64,000 nt of DNA from Sphingomonas sp. CROZ-RG-20F-R02-07 (GTDB lineage Bacteria > Pseudomonadota > Alphaproteobacteria > Sphingomonadales > Sphingomonadaceae). Shown piece by piece: positions 1 through 7,826 of the stretch. The notes beneath the pieces are model-generated. The model was not told the origin of the DNA, made no database searches, and saw only the letters and a list, made by a program, of their open reading frames with translations. Location: positions 1-64,000 of the forward strand of contig NZ_JAKNQJ010000007.1 of NCBI RefSeq assembly GCF_022662335.1, written 5' to 3'. The position numbers and the translations under genes were made by a program. The stretch's first letter is position 1, and every line of letters starts with the position of its first letter.

Positions 1-66
1 GGGCTCCAAAGCCCGAAGCTCCAACGGCGTCGGAATCGTGTCGAGTAGGGGGGTGGATGGCGGCAT
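1..66 (-). CDS. dxs: 1-deoxy-D-xylulose-5-phosphate synthase, N-terminal fragment (runs off window)
   Basis: Reading the minus strand from 66 to 1 gives ATG followed by 21 more codons. The peptide begins MPPSTPLLDTIPTP and continues LELRALEP, which is the typical start of alphaproteobacterial Dxs (a TPLLD..-TP.-LR.L pattern before the QLRQLADELR segment expected next). Dxs condenses pyruvate and glyceraldehyde-3-phosphate with thiamine diphosphate, the first step of the MEP isoprenoid pathway in the cytosol. Only the extreme N-terminus lies inside the window, so no catalytic residues can be checked. It follows the HpnL-like gene on the same strand by 65 bp. Pairing dxs with a hopanoid-type gene fits isoprenoid supply for hopanoids. 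The identification rests on a short N-terminal match and is an inference. Confidence 0.72.
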   Translation of the reverse strand, partial: MPPSTPLLDTIPTPLELRALEP

Positions 67-131
67 AAACGAACTCCTGCCCCGCTTCCTAAGCGCCGGA
101 TGCGCGAACACAAGCCGGAACCATCCCGGTG

Positions 132-1106
132 TTATGCGCTTGTCATCGAACCTTCATCCTTGGCGGACGCCTTCTCCATCCGCTGCCAGACCGCCAGCCC
201 CGGCAGGCCGAGCGCGAGCTCGCGGATGCGGCGGATGAGCGACAGCGCGAGCGCGGTGCCCGGCACGATCCCGAAAATTCCCCCGATCAGCACCAGCCCG
301 CCCTCCTGAACGCCGAGCGCGCCGGGGATCAGGAACCCCGCCGCGCGCACCGCCTGCCCCAGCGATTCGATGATCGCCGCCTCGCGCCAGCCCGGGTGGA
401 GACCGAGGATGCGCAGCGCCGCATAGGTTTCGAGGATGCCCGCGATCCACGATCCGAGGTGGAACAATGTCGACCAGCCGAGCCGCCGCGACTGCCGGTA
501 CAGCCCCACCACCGCATCGTTCAGCCCGGTGAGATCGCCGATCTGCCCGCCATGCTTCTCCGACCAGCGCCCGACGAGCCGCTCGACCAGCTTGAACAGC
601 CCGAAGCGCTGCGCGACGACGAAACCGATCGCGATCGCCGCCATCCCCGCCACCATGCCGAAGCCTATCTCCAGCGCATGCGCATCATGCGCGCCGCCCA
701 GCAGCAGCGCGGCGCCCATCAGTGTGAAGAGCGCCTGCGCCACCGTCTCCAGCGACAGATCGACCATGCACGAGGCGACCGCGTCCTTCAGCGCCACGCC
801 ACGCTGCCCGAGCAGCCGCGCACGCGCCAGATCGCCGCCGATCTGTGCGACGGGGAGGAGCGAATTGACCGATTCGCGCACCCAACGCAGCAGATACAGC
901 GTCCCGAACCGCGATTGCCCCGCGATCAGCGGCCGCCAGCCGAGCGCGGAGAAGACGGTCTGCGGCACGTGCAGCGCGATCACGATCAGGATGCCCCACC
1001 CCGCGCCCTTCAGCGCCGCCCAGATCGCGCCCAGATCGTTGGTGGCGAGCAACGTCGCGGCCAGCGCGAGCCCGATGACGATCGCGACGGTCGCGGTGCG
1101 GTTCAT
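132..1106 (-). CDS. hpnL: HpnL-like lysylphosphatidylglycerol synthase-type integral membrane protein
   Basis: This 324-residue polytopic membrane protein of the LPG_synthase_TM (UPF0104/AglD-like) superfamily matches the HpnL subgroup in length and layout. The N-terminal helix is followed by the signature region WVRESVNSLLPVAQIGGD (about residues 74-91), which is the family's conserved R-x-x-x-N-x-L-P-x-x-x-x-G-D motif. About seven to eight hydrophobic segments follow, including a glycine-rich FLIPGALGVQEGGL stretch near the C-terminus that is also typical. HpnL genes are associated with hopanoid clusters. The biochemical role is not established; a lipid flippase or transport role is inferred from the superfamily. 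It lies just upstream of dxs on the same strand, which supports the isoprenoid/hopanoid link. The adjacent glycosyltransferase operon is an alternative context, since LPG-TM proteins also occur in glycolipid loci. Confidence 0.72.
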   Translation of the reverse strand: MNRTATVAIVIGLALAATLLATNDLGAIWAALKGAGWGILIVIALHVPQTVFSALGWRPLIAGQSRFGTLYLLRWVRESVNSLLPVAQIGGDLARARLLGQRGVALKDAVASCMVDLSLETVAQALFTLMGAALLLGGAHDAHALEIGFGMVAGMAAIAIGFVVAQRFGLFKLVERLVGRWSEKHGGQIGDLTGLNDAVVGLYRQSRRLGWSTLFHLGSWIAGILETYAALRILGLHPGWREAAIIESLGQAVRAAGFLIPGALGVQEGGLVLIGGIFGIVPGTALALSLIRRIRELALGLPGLAVWQRMEKASAKDEGSMTSA

Positions 1107-1156
1107 GCCGGCGTGCGCGGTTGGTGATGGTGCATCGCCGGCCTATAGGCGGCGCG

Positions 1157-1420
1157 ATGGATTTCGACACGCTCCTCGTCCGCTATTTCGGCCAGGCCGA
1201 TCTCGGCGCGCTGGGCGCCGGTGCCTATGAGGCGGGCGTGGATCGGCTGCGCGTCGAGTTCGGGCTGGAGCGCGATCGCGGGCGGCGCTTCGCCTTGTGG
1301 TCGCTGATGCACCTGCTGGGCGTCGCGCCCGCGCTCGATGTGGCGTTCGCACATGCCGCCGACCGCGATGCCGCGCGCAACTTCATGGCGATGGCCGCGG
1401 CCGGCACGGACGACGACTGA
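1157..1420 (+). CDS. Small conserved hypothetical protein (87 aa)
   Basis: The protein begins MDFDTLLVRYFG. It is an acidic, helical protein with no signal peptide and no membrane segment. I recognise the style (a short cytosolic protein with a DLGALGAGAYEAGVDRLR helix and a C-terminal acidic tail ending TDDD) but cannot assign a function. The ATG at 1157 is chosen because the upstream in-frame ATGs at 1121 and 1127 would add only a low-complexity leader. It is divergent from the HpnL-like gene, with about 50 bp between the starts, and convergent with the glycosyltransferase operon, ending 7 bp before the latter's last stop codon. Confidence 0.6.
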   Translation: MDFDTLLVRYFGQADLGALGAGAYEAGVDRLRVEFGLERDRGRRFALWSLMHLLGVAPALDVAFAHAADRDAARNFMAMAAAGTDDD

Positions 1421-1426
1421 GCGCGT

Positions 1427-2437
1427 TCAGCCGCCGAGGATCTGCCGGTAGAGCGCCAGATATTCGTCCGCCATGCGATCGACCGAGAAACGCTCGATCG
1501 CGGCGCGGCGGCAGGCGGCACGGTCGATCGAGTCGACCCGCGCGATCGCCTCCACCGCCTCCTGGGGGCTGTCCACCAGGAAGCCGGTGACGCCGTGGTC
1601 GATCAGCTCGGACATCGACCCGCGGCGGTTGGCGATCACCGGCGTGCCGCAGGCGAACGCCTCGACCACCGAGAGGCCGAAGGGTTCGTCGAACGCGATC
1701 AGGTGGAGCAGCGCGCGCGCCGCACCCAGGGTGCGCACCCGCTCCTCGCCGCCGACCGCGCCCAGATACATGACCCGGTCGCCGTCGATCGCCGGCTCCA
1801 CCGCGCGTTCGAAAAAGCCGCGATCCTGCACGATCCCCGCCATTCGCAGGCGCCGCCCGCTGGCGGCGGCCGCGGCGATCGCCTGTTCGGGGCCCTTGTC
1901 GGGGTGGAAGCGGCCGAAGAACAGCAGGTCGTCGCTGCCCTGCGCATCGAAGGCGAAATCGTCCACGCGGATGCCGTGATGGATCGTCGCGGCATAGCGC
2001 AGCGCCGGATGCCGGTCCGCCGCGCTGATCGCGACATAGGCCACGTCATGCTGATATTCGCCGTACATCGGCAGGATGCGATCGGACGAGAAACCGTGGA
2101 TCGTGGTCACGACCGGCGTCCTCACCAGCCGGCTGAAGCCGAGCGGCACGAAATCGGCCTGGTTGTGGATCAGATCGAATTCGGCCGCGCGTTCGAAGAC
2201 ATGAGCGACGTGGCGCATCTCCCACACCTTGGCGTCGATCGCCGGATCTTCCTCATAGGGTGCGGGCACCGGGCCCGCCAGTGTGGCGCTCGTGAGACTG
2301 TCCTGCGTGGCGAACAGCGTGACCTCCACGCCGCGCGCGACGAGCGCTTCGGTCAAGAGGCTGGTCGTCAGCTCCCACGGCCCATAATGGCGCGGCGGGG
2401 TGCGCCACGCGATCGGCGCCAGCATCGCGACCTTCAT
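1427..2437 (-). CDS. GT4-family glycosyltransferase (last gene of sugar operon)
   Basis: This 336-residue GT-B glycosyltransferase starts MKVAMLAPIAWRTPP. The N-terminal domain carries the family-4 acceptor-side pattern ATIHHGIRVDDF (about residue 175). The C-terminal donor domain has LLFFGRFHPDKG and the E-x7-E motif EPFGLSVVEA, followed by GTPVIANRRGSMSELI. These features indicate a retaining transferase that uses a nucleotide-sugar donor in the cytosol. The ATG at 2437 forms an ATGA overlap with the preceding gene's stop, and this fixes the start; an upstream in-frame ATG at 2467 would overlap by 34 bp. It is the eighth gene of the minus-strand operon that begins at 10005. Donor and acceptor cannot be told from sequence. 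Confidence 0.85.
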   Translation of the reverse strand: MKVAMLAPIAWRTPPRHYGPWELTTSLLTEALVARGVEVTLFATQDSLTSATLAGPVPAPYEEDPAIDAKVWEMRHVAHVFERAAEFDLIHNQADFVPLGFSRLVRTPVVTTIHGFSSDRILPMYGEYQHDVAYVAISAADRHPALRYAATIHHGIRVDDFAFDAQGSDDLLFFGRFHPDKGPEQAIAAAAASGRRLRMAGIVQDRGFFERAVEPAIDGDRVMYLGAVGGEERVRTLGAARALLHLIAFDEPFGLSVVEAFACGTPVIANRRGSMSELIDHGVTGFLVDSPQEAVEAIARVDSIDRAACRRAAIERFSVDRMADEYLALYRQILGG

Positions 2438-3468
2438 GCGGCGTCGCGTTCCGGCTCGGGCCGCCACACCGGCGTCTCGCGCTTCAGCTCGTCGGCGAAC
2501 CAGGCGCAGGTCTGCACCAGCCCCTCCTCGATCGGCACGCGCGGCTGCCAGCCGAGCACCGCCTGCGCGCGCGCGATATCGGGCTTGCGGCGGCGCGGAT
2601 CGTCCTGGGGCAACGGGCGATAGACGACGTCGTTGGTGCTGCCCGTCAGCGCCACGACGCGATCGGCCAGATCGCGTACCGTCAGCTCCACTGGATTGCC
2701 CAGATTGACCGGCTCCAGCCCGTCAATCTCTGATTCCATCAACCGCATCAGCCCGTCGACCAGATCGGAGACGTAGCAAAAGCTCCGCGTCTGGCTGCCG
2801 TCGCCATAGATGGTGATCGGCCGGTCCGAAAGCGCCTGGCAGATCAGATTGGACACCACGCGCCCGTCATCGGGGTGCATCTGCGGCCCATAGGTGTTGA
2901 AGATCCGCGCGACGCGCACCGCGGCGCGACCGGCGCGCGCATAATCGAAGCTGAGCGTCTCGGCAGCACGCTTGCCTTCGTCGTAACAGGCGCGCGGCCC
3001 CGTGCAGTTGACGAACCCACGATAATCCTCGGTCTGCGGATGAACCTCGGGATCGCCATAGACCTCGCTCGTCGAGGTGAGCAGGAAACGCGCACCCGCC
3101 TGTTCGGCCAGCCGCAGCAGCCGATTGGTGCCGACCACGTTGGTGAGCATGGTATGCTCGGGATCGGCCTGATATTGCGGCGGCGAAGCGGCGCAGGCGA
3201 GATTGTAGATGCGGGTGATCCGCCCGGCCTGCGCCAGCACCGCCTCGGGCAGGGGCTCGACGATGTCGGTGCGGACGAAGGTGAAGCCGGGATGATCCTC
3301 CAGCGGCGCGAGGTTCGATTCGCGCGACGTCTGCAGATTGTCGATGCAGAGCACGCGGTGCCCTTCGTCGAGCAGGCGGCGGCACAGATGCGAGCCGATG
3401 AAGCCCGCCCCACCGGCCACGAGGATCAGGTCGCCATCGGCTGGGGTCATCATCGTCTCCAAGGTCAT
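2434..3468 (-). CDS. NAD-dependent SDR, UDP-glucuronate decarboxylase (UXS)-like
   Basis: This 344-residue extended SDR has the NAD motif GGAGFIGSHL near the N-terminus. The UXS-type signatures follow in order: NLACAASPPQYQ, TSTSEVYGDP, GPRACYDEGKRAAE (catalytic Tyr and Lys three residues apart), RIFNTYGPQM, DGRVVSN and YGDGSQTRSFCYVSDLVDG. The family converts UDP-glucuronate to UDP-xylose with retained NAD. The residue pattern fits UXS better than RmlB or GalE, but a related dehydratase or epimerase remains possible. The start at 3468 is fixed by the 4-nt ATGA overlap with the upstream gene. A long open frame continues upstream of this ATG but is the antisense shadow of the neighbouring gene. 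It probably supplies a pentose donor to the operon's glycosyltransferases (inference). Confidence 0.82.
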   Translation of the reverse strand: MTLETMMTPADGDLILVAGGAGFIGSHLCRRLLDEGHRVLCIDNLQTSRESNLAPLEDHPGFTFVRTDIVEPLPEAVLAQAGRITRIYNLACAASPPQYQADPEHTMLTNVVGTNRLLRLAEQAGARFLLTSTSEVYGDPEVHPQTEDYRGFVNCTGPRACYDEGKRAAETLSFDYARAGRAAVRVARIFNTYGPQMHPDDGRVVSNLICQALSDRPITIYGDGSQTRSFCYVSDLVDGLMRLMESEIDGLEPVNLGNPVELTVRDLADRVVALTGSTNDVVYRPLPQDDPRRRKPDIARAQAVLGWQPRVPIEEGLVQTCAWFADELKRETPVWRPEPERDAA

Positions 3469-4538
3469 GCGACGTCCGCCAGGGCACGCGCCTGCGCGAC
3501 CGCCTGAAGATACGTCTCGAGTTCGGCCGCGCGGTGCGCGGCGGTGTGGTGGTCGAGCGCGCGCGCCTGCGCCGCACGGCCGATCGAATCGGCATCCGCG
3601 CCGTCGAGCGCCGCCAGCACGTCGTCGGTGGTGCACGCGGGCACGATCTCGCGGCCGAACGCGAACAGCATGTCGAGCCCTTCCCAGAGATCGGAGATGA
3701 TCGGCGTGGCGCAGGCGGCGGCCTCGAACAGCCGGACCGAGGGCGACCAGCCCGCCGCGATCATGTCCGCGCGGGTGACGTTCAGCGTGAAGCGCGAGGC
3801 GGAATAGAAATCGGCATGCGCCGCCGGCGGCAGATGCGCGATCCGCTCGACATTGGCGGGCCAGTCGATCGTGTCGGGATATTGCGGGCCCGCCACGACG
3901 AAGCGCAGATCGGGCCGCGCGCGCGCCGGTGCCAGCAGCAGCCGGTCGAGCGTGGGCTGGCGATCCGCGCTGTAGGTGCCGAGATAGGAGAGATCCCAGC
4001 GCTTGGCCGCGCCGCTGGGCGCATAGAGCGCAGGGTCGACCGAGCAATAGAGCGCGCGGGCTGCCGGCGCGGCGTAGATCCGCTCGATCCGTTCCAGCGT
4101 CGGGCCGCCGGTAAACGACAGATAGAGGTCATAGCCGGGAATCACGGCGGGGTCGAGATATTCGAAATCGCCGCGTTCCAGCTTGGCGAGCGTCACCGGC
4201 GTGTCGATGTCGTAGAACGCCTTCACGCCGCCCGCTGTCGCCTGCACGAAATGCGAGACGGCGACGCCCTGCGGCACATAGGAGCCGACGATCACCGCAT
4301 CGGCTTCGGCGATCTCGGGCGTGAAGCGCGCCAGATCGTCGATATCGTCGTAGAAGCGCAGCCGGCAATAATCGGGATCGGTCACGTCGCGCTGGTCGCG
4401 ATACCAGGCCACGTCGCGTTCGAGGAACAGGATGTCGTGCCCGCGCGCGGCGAACGCCTTCAGCAGCGCGCGGAAGGTGGTCGCATGGCCGTTGCCCCAG
4501 GAAGAGGACAGGCTGAGGCCCAGGACGACGAGCCTCAT
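3465..4538 (-). CDS. CgeB-like glycosyltransferase, paralogue 3
   Basis: This 357-residue protein of the CgeB/Glyco_trans_1_2 type begins MRLVVLGLSLSSSWGNGHATTFRA. The N-terminal Rossmann domain has the G-x-S-x-x-S-S-W-x-N-G-x-A/H pattern shared by its two upstream neighbours, and the middle region has YLGTYSADRQPTLDRLLLAPA. The C-terminal domain carries RFTLNVTRADMIAAGWSPSVRLFEAAACATPIISD-WEGLD, the conserved F-E-A-A-A-C/G nucleotide-binding segment of the family (the run is described in parts). The role is transfer of a sugar in the cytosol to an unknown acceptor. It overlaps by 4 nt at both ends. It is the last of three tandem paralogues, a sign of duplication and divergence. Confidence 0.78.
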   Translation of the reverse strand: MRLVVLGLSLSSSWGNGHATTFRALLKAFAARGHDILFLERDVAWYRDQRDVTDPDYCRLRFYDDIDDLARFTPEIAEADAVIVGSYVPQGVAVSHFVQATAGGVKAFYDIDTPVTLAKLERGDFEYLDPAVIPGYDLYLSFTGGPTLERIERIYAAPAARALYCSVDPALYAPSGAAKRWDLSYLGTYSADRQPTLDRLLLAPARARPDLRFVVAGPQYPDTIDWPANVERIAHLPPAAHADFYSASRFTLNVTRADMIAAGWSPSVRLFEAAACATPIISDLWEGLDMLFAFGREIVPACTTDDVLAALDGADADSIGRAAQARALDHHTAAHRAAELETYLQAVAQARALADVA

Positions 4539-5623
4539 GCCGCCTCCACCGCGCGCGCGGCATGTTCGCGGAAGAGCGCATCGACCTGCGCACCGCGCAG
4601 CGCATAGGTGTGCTCGGCCAGCACGCGTTTCATCGCGGCATCGCCGATCGCCCTTGCGCGTTCGGGGGTGAGCGCGGTCAGATGCTCAGCCACGTCCTGC
4701 CCGTCGCGCGCGACCAGCACCTCGTGGTCGGGCTGGAGGAACTGCTCGATCCCCTCCCATGCGTCGGTGATGAGGCAGGCGGCGGCACCCGCGGCCTCGA
4801 ACACGCGCGTCGCGGGGGAAAAGCCGACATGCGCCATCGAATCGCGCGCGACGTTCAACACCGCGCGCGGGGTGGAGTTGAACGCGTTGTGCTCGGCGGT
4901 GTACACATGGCCGCGGTGGCGGACATTGGCGGGCATCGCCTTGCCGTCCCAGCCATTGCCGCCGATCAGGAAATCCTGCCCCGGCAGCGATGCCGCGGGC
5001 CGCAGGAAGAATTCCTCCACGCGCGCCTCTCGGTCGGGCAGGCGGTTGCCGAGGAAGGCGAGATCGCAGGCGAAGCGCGGATCGGGCGCGACCGGGTGGT
5101 GCGTCGTCGGATCGAGCGCATTGTACACCGGCACGCACTCCGCCGCGCCGAAGCTGCGATAGGCGTCGATCACCGGCGGGCCGCCGCCATAGGTGAGCAC
5201 CATGTCGAGATCGGGCAGCGCCTTCAGCACCGGATGATCGGAATTGGCGCGCATCTCGTCCAGCGTGGCCGCGGCATCGACGTCCCAGAAGATGCGCAGC
5301 GCGTGCGGCGCGCTCTGGCGCACCACGCCTTCGAGCAATTCGGTATCGAACACGCCGACGCCGTTCGCCTTCACGACGATGTCGGCCGCGCCCGCCTCCG
5401 CCAGCACGCCGCGCAGCCCCGCTTCGGTGGCGGGATACACCACGGAGCGTGCCCATTCAGGCGGATCGATGTCACGGTGCTGCTGACGATCGAACGCATC
5501 GGGCTCGTAGAAGGTGATGGCATAGCCGCGCGCGGCCAGATCGCGCAGGATGCCGCGATAATAGGTCGCGGCGCCGTTCCAGTAGGACGACACCAGGCTG
5601 GAGCCGTAAAAGGCGATCTTCAT
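4535..5623 (-). CDS. CgeB-like glycosyltransferase, paralogue 2
   Basis: This 362-residue GT-B-like protein begins MKIAFYGSSLVSSYWNGAAT and is homologous to both flanking genes. An N-terminal domain contains VVKANGVGVFD and the LRIFWDVDAAATLDEM segment. A GDP/UDP-type donor half contains DLAFLGNRLPDREARVEEFF, VGFSPATRVFEAAGAAACLI and TDAWEGIEQF. The order (species-typical G-N-R-L-P-D-R-x-x-R-V-E-x-F-F, then the E-A-A-G-A-A motif) is characteristic of CgeB-type transferases. It overlaps both neighbours by 4 nt, so translation is probably coupled. The substrate is unknown; three successive paralogues suggest consecutive additions to one glycan. Confidence 0.78.
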   Translation of the reverse strand: MKIAFYGSSLVSSYWNGAATYYRGILRDLAARGYAITFYEPDAFDRQQHRDIDPPEWARSVVYPATEAGLRGVLAEAGAADIVVKANGVGVFDTELLEGVVRQSAPHALRIFWDVDAAATLDEMRANSDHPVLKALPDLDMVLTYGGGPPVIDAYRSFGAAECVPVYNALDPTTHHPVAPDPRFACDLAFLGNRLPDREARVEEFFLRPAASLPGQDFLIGGNGWDGKAMPANVRHRGHVYTAEHNAFNSTPRAVLNVARDSMAHVGFSPATRVFEAAGAAACLITDAWEGIEQFLQPDHEVLVARDGQDVAEHLTALTPERARAIGDAAMKRVLAEHTYALRGAQVDALFREHAARAVEAA

Positions 5624-6729
5624 GGGCGGGTCTCTTTCGGGCTCGCGCCGAGCGTGGCGAGGATCGCCAGCAATTCGTCGACGCGGTGGGCGCAGCTATG
5701 CCGCGTGCGGATCGTCTCGAGGCCGGACGCCACGATCGCGGCACGGAGCGCCCCATCTTCGGCGAGCGTCCGCAACTGGGTCGTCATCTCGCAACCATCG
5801 GCGGCGCGCAGATAATCCTGCCCGTCGCGGAACAGCCCCTCGCTGTCCTCCCAGGGCGCGGACACCAGCGGGATACCGCAGGCGAGCGCCTCGAACATCC
5901 GGATCGTCGGGATGCCCGGCAGGATCGTGGAATAATAACGCCGCGGCACATGGACGGTCGCGAAATGCCGCGCGAAGATCGCAGGCGCCTCGGCATTGGG
6001 CGCCCAGCCATGATAATGCGCGCCATGCCGCGCCAGCATCGCGCGCGCTTCGTCGGGATAGCGGACGCCGTAGATGTCGAGCGGCAGCCCGAGCGTCGCG
6101 GCGGGGGCGAAGAGATATTCCTCCAGCTCCGCCGTCCGCTCGCCATCGCCCCAATTGCCGATCCAGACCAGCCCGTCGCGCGCGCCCTCCTCGGCGGGCG
6201 GGTGGAACAGGCGGGTGTCGGCGGCCTCGTGCCAGGTCCACACCCGGTCGCCCCAGCCCCAGCGGCGATACACCGCCGAAAGCGTGTCGCCGAACGCCAG
6301 CACACCGTCATAGCCCGACAGATCGAAGGCCCGAATCGCGTCGGGATCGCTCACCGCCCGGTGGTGCGTATCGTGGAACAGCAGCGTGAACCGGCCACCC
6401 GCAGCGCGTAGCGCGCCGATCGCGGCGACGAGCGCAGGGTCGTTCCACTCATGGACGATCACCACGTCCGCTCCGTCGACGAGCGCGTCGTGCGGCGCAG
6501 CGGGATCGAAGACGATCGGTTGCAGCTCGGGATAATGGCGGCGGAACGGCTCCAGCCCGGCATCGCCCGCATCCGCGATCAGGTTGGTGAGGCTCCACGA
6601 CCCCTCGGGTTCGAACGCGCACACGTCGTGGCCGCGCGCGATCAGTTCGCGCAGCACGCCGCGCAGGAAATGCGCGTTGCCGTGATTCCAGCACGAGCGC
6701 AGCGAATGGGTGAGATAGGCGATCCTCAT
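5620..6729 (-). CDS. CgeB-like glycosyltransferase, paralogue 1
   Basis: This 369-residue protein begins MRIAYLTHSLRSCWNHGNAHF. The W-N-H-G-N-A-H segment is the counterpart of WGNGHATT and YWNGAATY in the next two genes. LVWIGNWGDGERTAELEEYLF and IRMFEALACGIPLVSAPWEDSEGLF mark the donor-binding half of the CgeB/Glyco_trans_1_2 family. The ATG at 6729 makes an ATGA overlap with the upstream stop, and a much longer open frame upstream of it is an antisense-type shadow. It is probably a cytosolic glycosyltransferase acting in sequence with its two paralogues. Sugar and acceptor cannot be predicted. Confidence 0.78.
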   Translation of the reverse strand: MRIAYLTHSLRSCWNHGNAHFLRGVLRELIARGHDVCAFEPEGSWSLTNLIADAGDAGLEPFRRHYPELQPIVFDPAAPHDALVDGADVVIVHEWNDPALVAAIGALRAAGGRFTLLFHDTHHRAVSDPDAIRAFDLSGYDGVLAFGDTLSAVYRRWGWGDRVWTWHEAADTRLFHPPAEEGARDGLVWIGNWGDGERTAELEEYLFAPAATLGLPLDIYGVRYPDEARAMLARHGAHYHGWAPNAEAPAIFARHFATVHVPRRYYSTILPGIPTIRMFEALACGIPLVSAPWEDSEGLFRDGQDYLRAADGCEMTTQLRTLAEDGALRAAIVASGLETIRTRHSCAHRVDELLAILATLGASPKETRP

Positions 6730-7826
6730 GCCGCCGCCCTGCGCCGCGCATCGGCCAGGCTCTCGTAGAGCCCCGCCATGCTCGCCGCCATCGCCGCCGG
6801 GATGTACAAGCGCGCACGCTCGGCGGCGGCCTGCTCCAGATCGCGGCGCAACAGCGCGTCGTGCAGCACGCGGCGGATCGCGGTCGCGTAGCCCTCCGCA
6901 TCGTCCGCAGCGACGAACAGCGCCGCATCGCTCCAGAGCTCGCGGAACGTGCCGATGTCCGACAGCACCAGCGCGCAGCCCATCGCCGCCGCTTCCAGCA
7001 CCGCCAGCCCGAAAGGCTCGAACGTCGCCGCCGACACGAAGACCGGCCGCTGCGCCAGCTCGCCCGCCAGGGTCGCCGCGTCGAGGCGGCCAAGCGCGAC
7101 CAGATGATCGATCGTCACCGTCTCGCCATGCGGCCCCGTCACCGGCCCGGCGGCGCGGAACGGCGCCGCGATCGCGCCGGCGACGCGGTCGAGCAGGCCG
7201 GTGTTCTTCACCCCGTCCCACAAACGCCCTGCGGTAAAGGCGTGCGGCGCGGACGGCCCCTCCCCCGCCGCGCCCAGCGGCCGGCGGCCATTGTGCACCG
7301 CGACCGGCAGCCGGCGCAGGCCGTAATGCCGCGCGACCGTCGCGGCATAGGCGATGCTGGGCGCCACGACGGCGTCCGCCGCCTGCAGTCCCTCGCGCAT
7401 CAGCGCGCGCTGCCAGCGATAATCGGCGCCGAGCGGTTCCTGCCGCGCCGCCTCCCACCAAGTGGCGACGCAACCATGAGTCACCGCGACGACCGGCACG
7501 CCGAACCGCGTCCGCGCGCCGAGCGTCGGCATGTTGAGCTGGACGCAATCGACCCGAAGCCTGGCAGCCAGCGCCGCCAGCCGCTCGCCCGCCGCGAGCA
7601 CGGGCGCGGGCGCGTCGCACAGCCAGTCGAGCGGCAGTTCGGCATCGACCAACGTCGCCACCGCTTCGGCCTCGGCCCGCTGGCCCGCATCGGGCGCGGG
7701 GCCGGTGATCGCCAGCAGGGTCTCGATCCCGTGGCGCCGCAGCCCATCCGCCAGATCGAGCGAATATTGCCACACGCCGCCGATCGTGTCGGTGGTCATC
7801 AACAATCGGGTGACGGCACCTTTCAC
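6726..7826 (-). CDS. GT4-family glycosyltransferase (GTG start)
   Basis: This 366-residue GT-B enzyme begins VKGAVTRLLMTTDTIGGVWQ, where T-D-T-I-G-G-V-W is the glycine-rich acceptor-side loop common in GT4 enzymes. Further on come VPVVAVTHGCVATWW, APSIAYAATVARHYGL, VAVHNGRRPL, FTAGRLWDGVKNTGLLDRVA and the E-x7-E motif TFEPFGLAVLEAAAMGCALV. The GTG at 7826 gives a GTGA overlap with the preceding stop; the first in-frame ATG, at MTTDTIGG, would leave a gap and trim the first beta strand. It resembles transferases of EPS loci that use nucleotide sugars. It is the third gene of the operon. Confidence 0.82.
   Translation of the reverse strand: MKGAVTRLLMTTDTIGGVWQYSLDLADGLRRHGIETLLAITGPAPDAGQRAEAEAVATLVDAELPLDWLCDAPAPVLAAGERLAALAARLRVDCVQLNMPTLGARTRFGVPVVAVTHGCVATWWEAARQEPLGADYRWQRALMREGLQAADAVVAPSIAYAATVARHYGLRRLPVAVHNGRRPLGAAGEGPSAPHAFTAGRLWDGVKNTGLLDRVAGAIAAPFRAAGPVTGPHGETVTIDHLVALGRLDAATLAGELAQRPVFVSAATFEPFGLAVLEAAAMGCALVLSDIGTFRELWSDAALFVAADDAEGYATAIRRVLHDALLRRDLEQAAAERARLYIPAAMAASMAGLYESLADARRRAAA

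Noticed and set aside
3469-4047. An N-terminal extension of the UXS-like frame
   Set aside because: It overlaps the CgeB-like gene in another frame. The Rossmann motif begins a few residues after the 3468 ATG, which also gives the ATGA junction.
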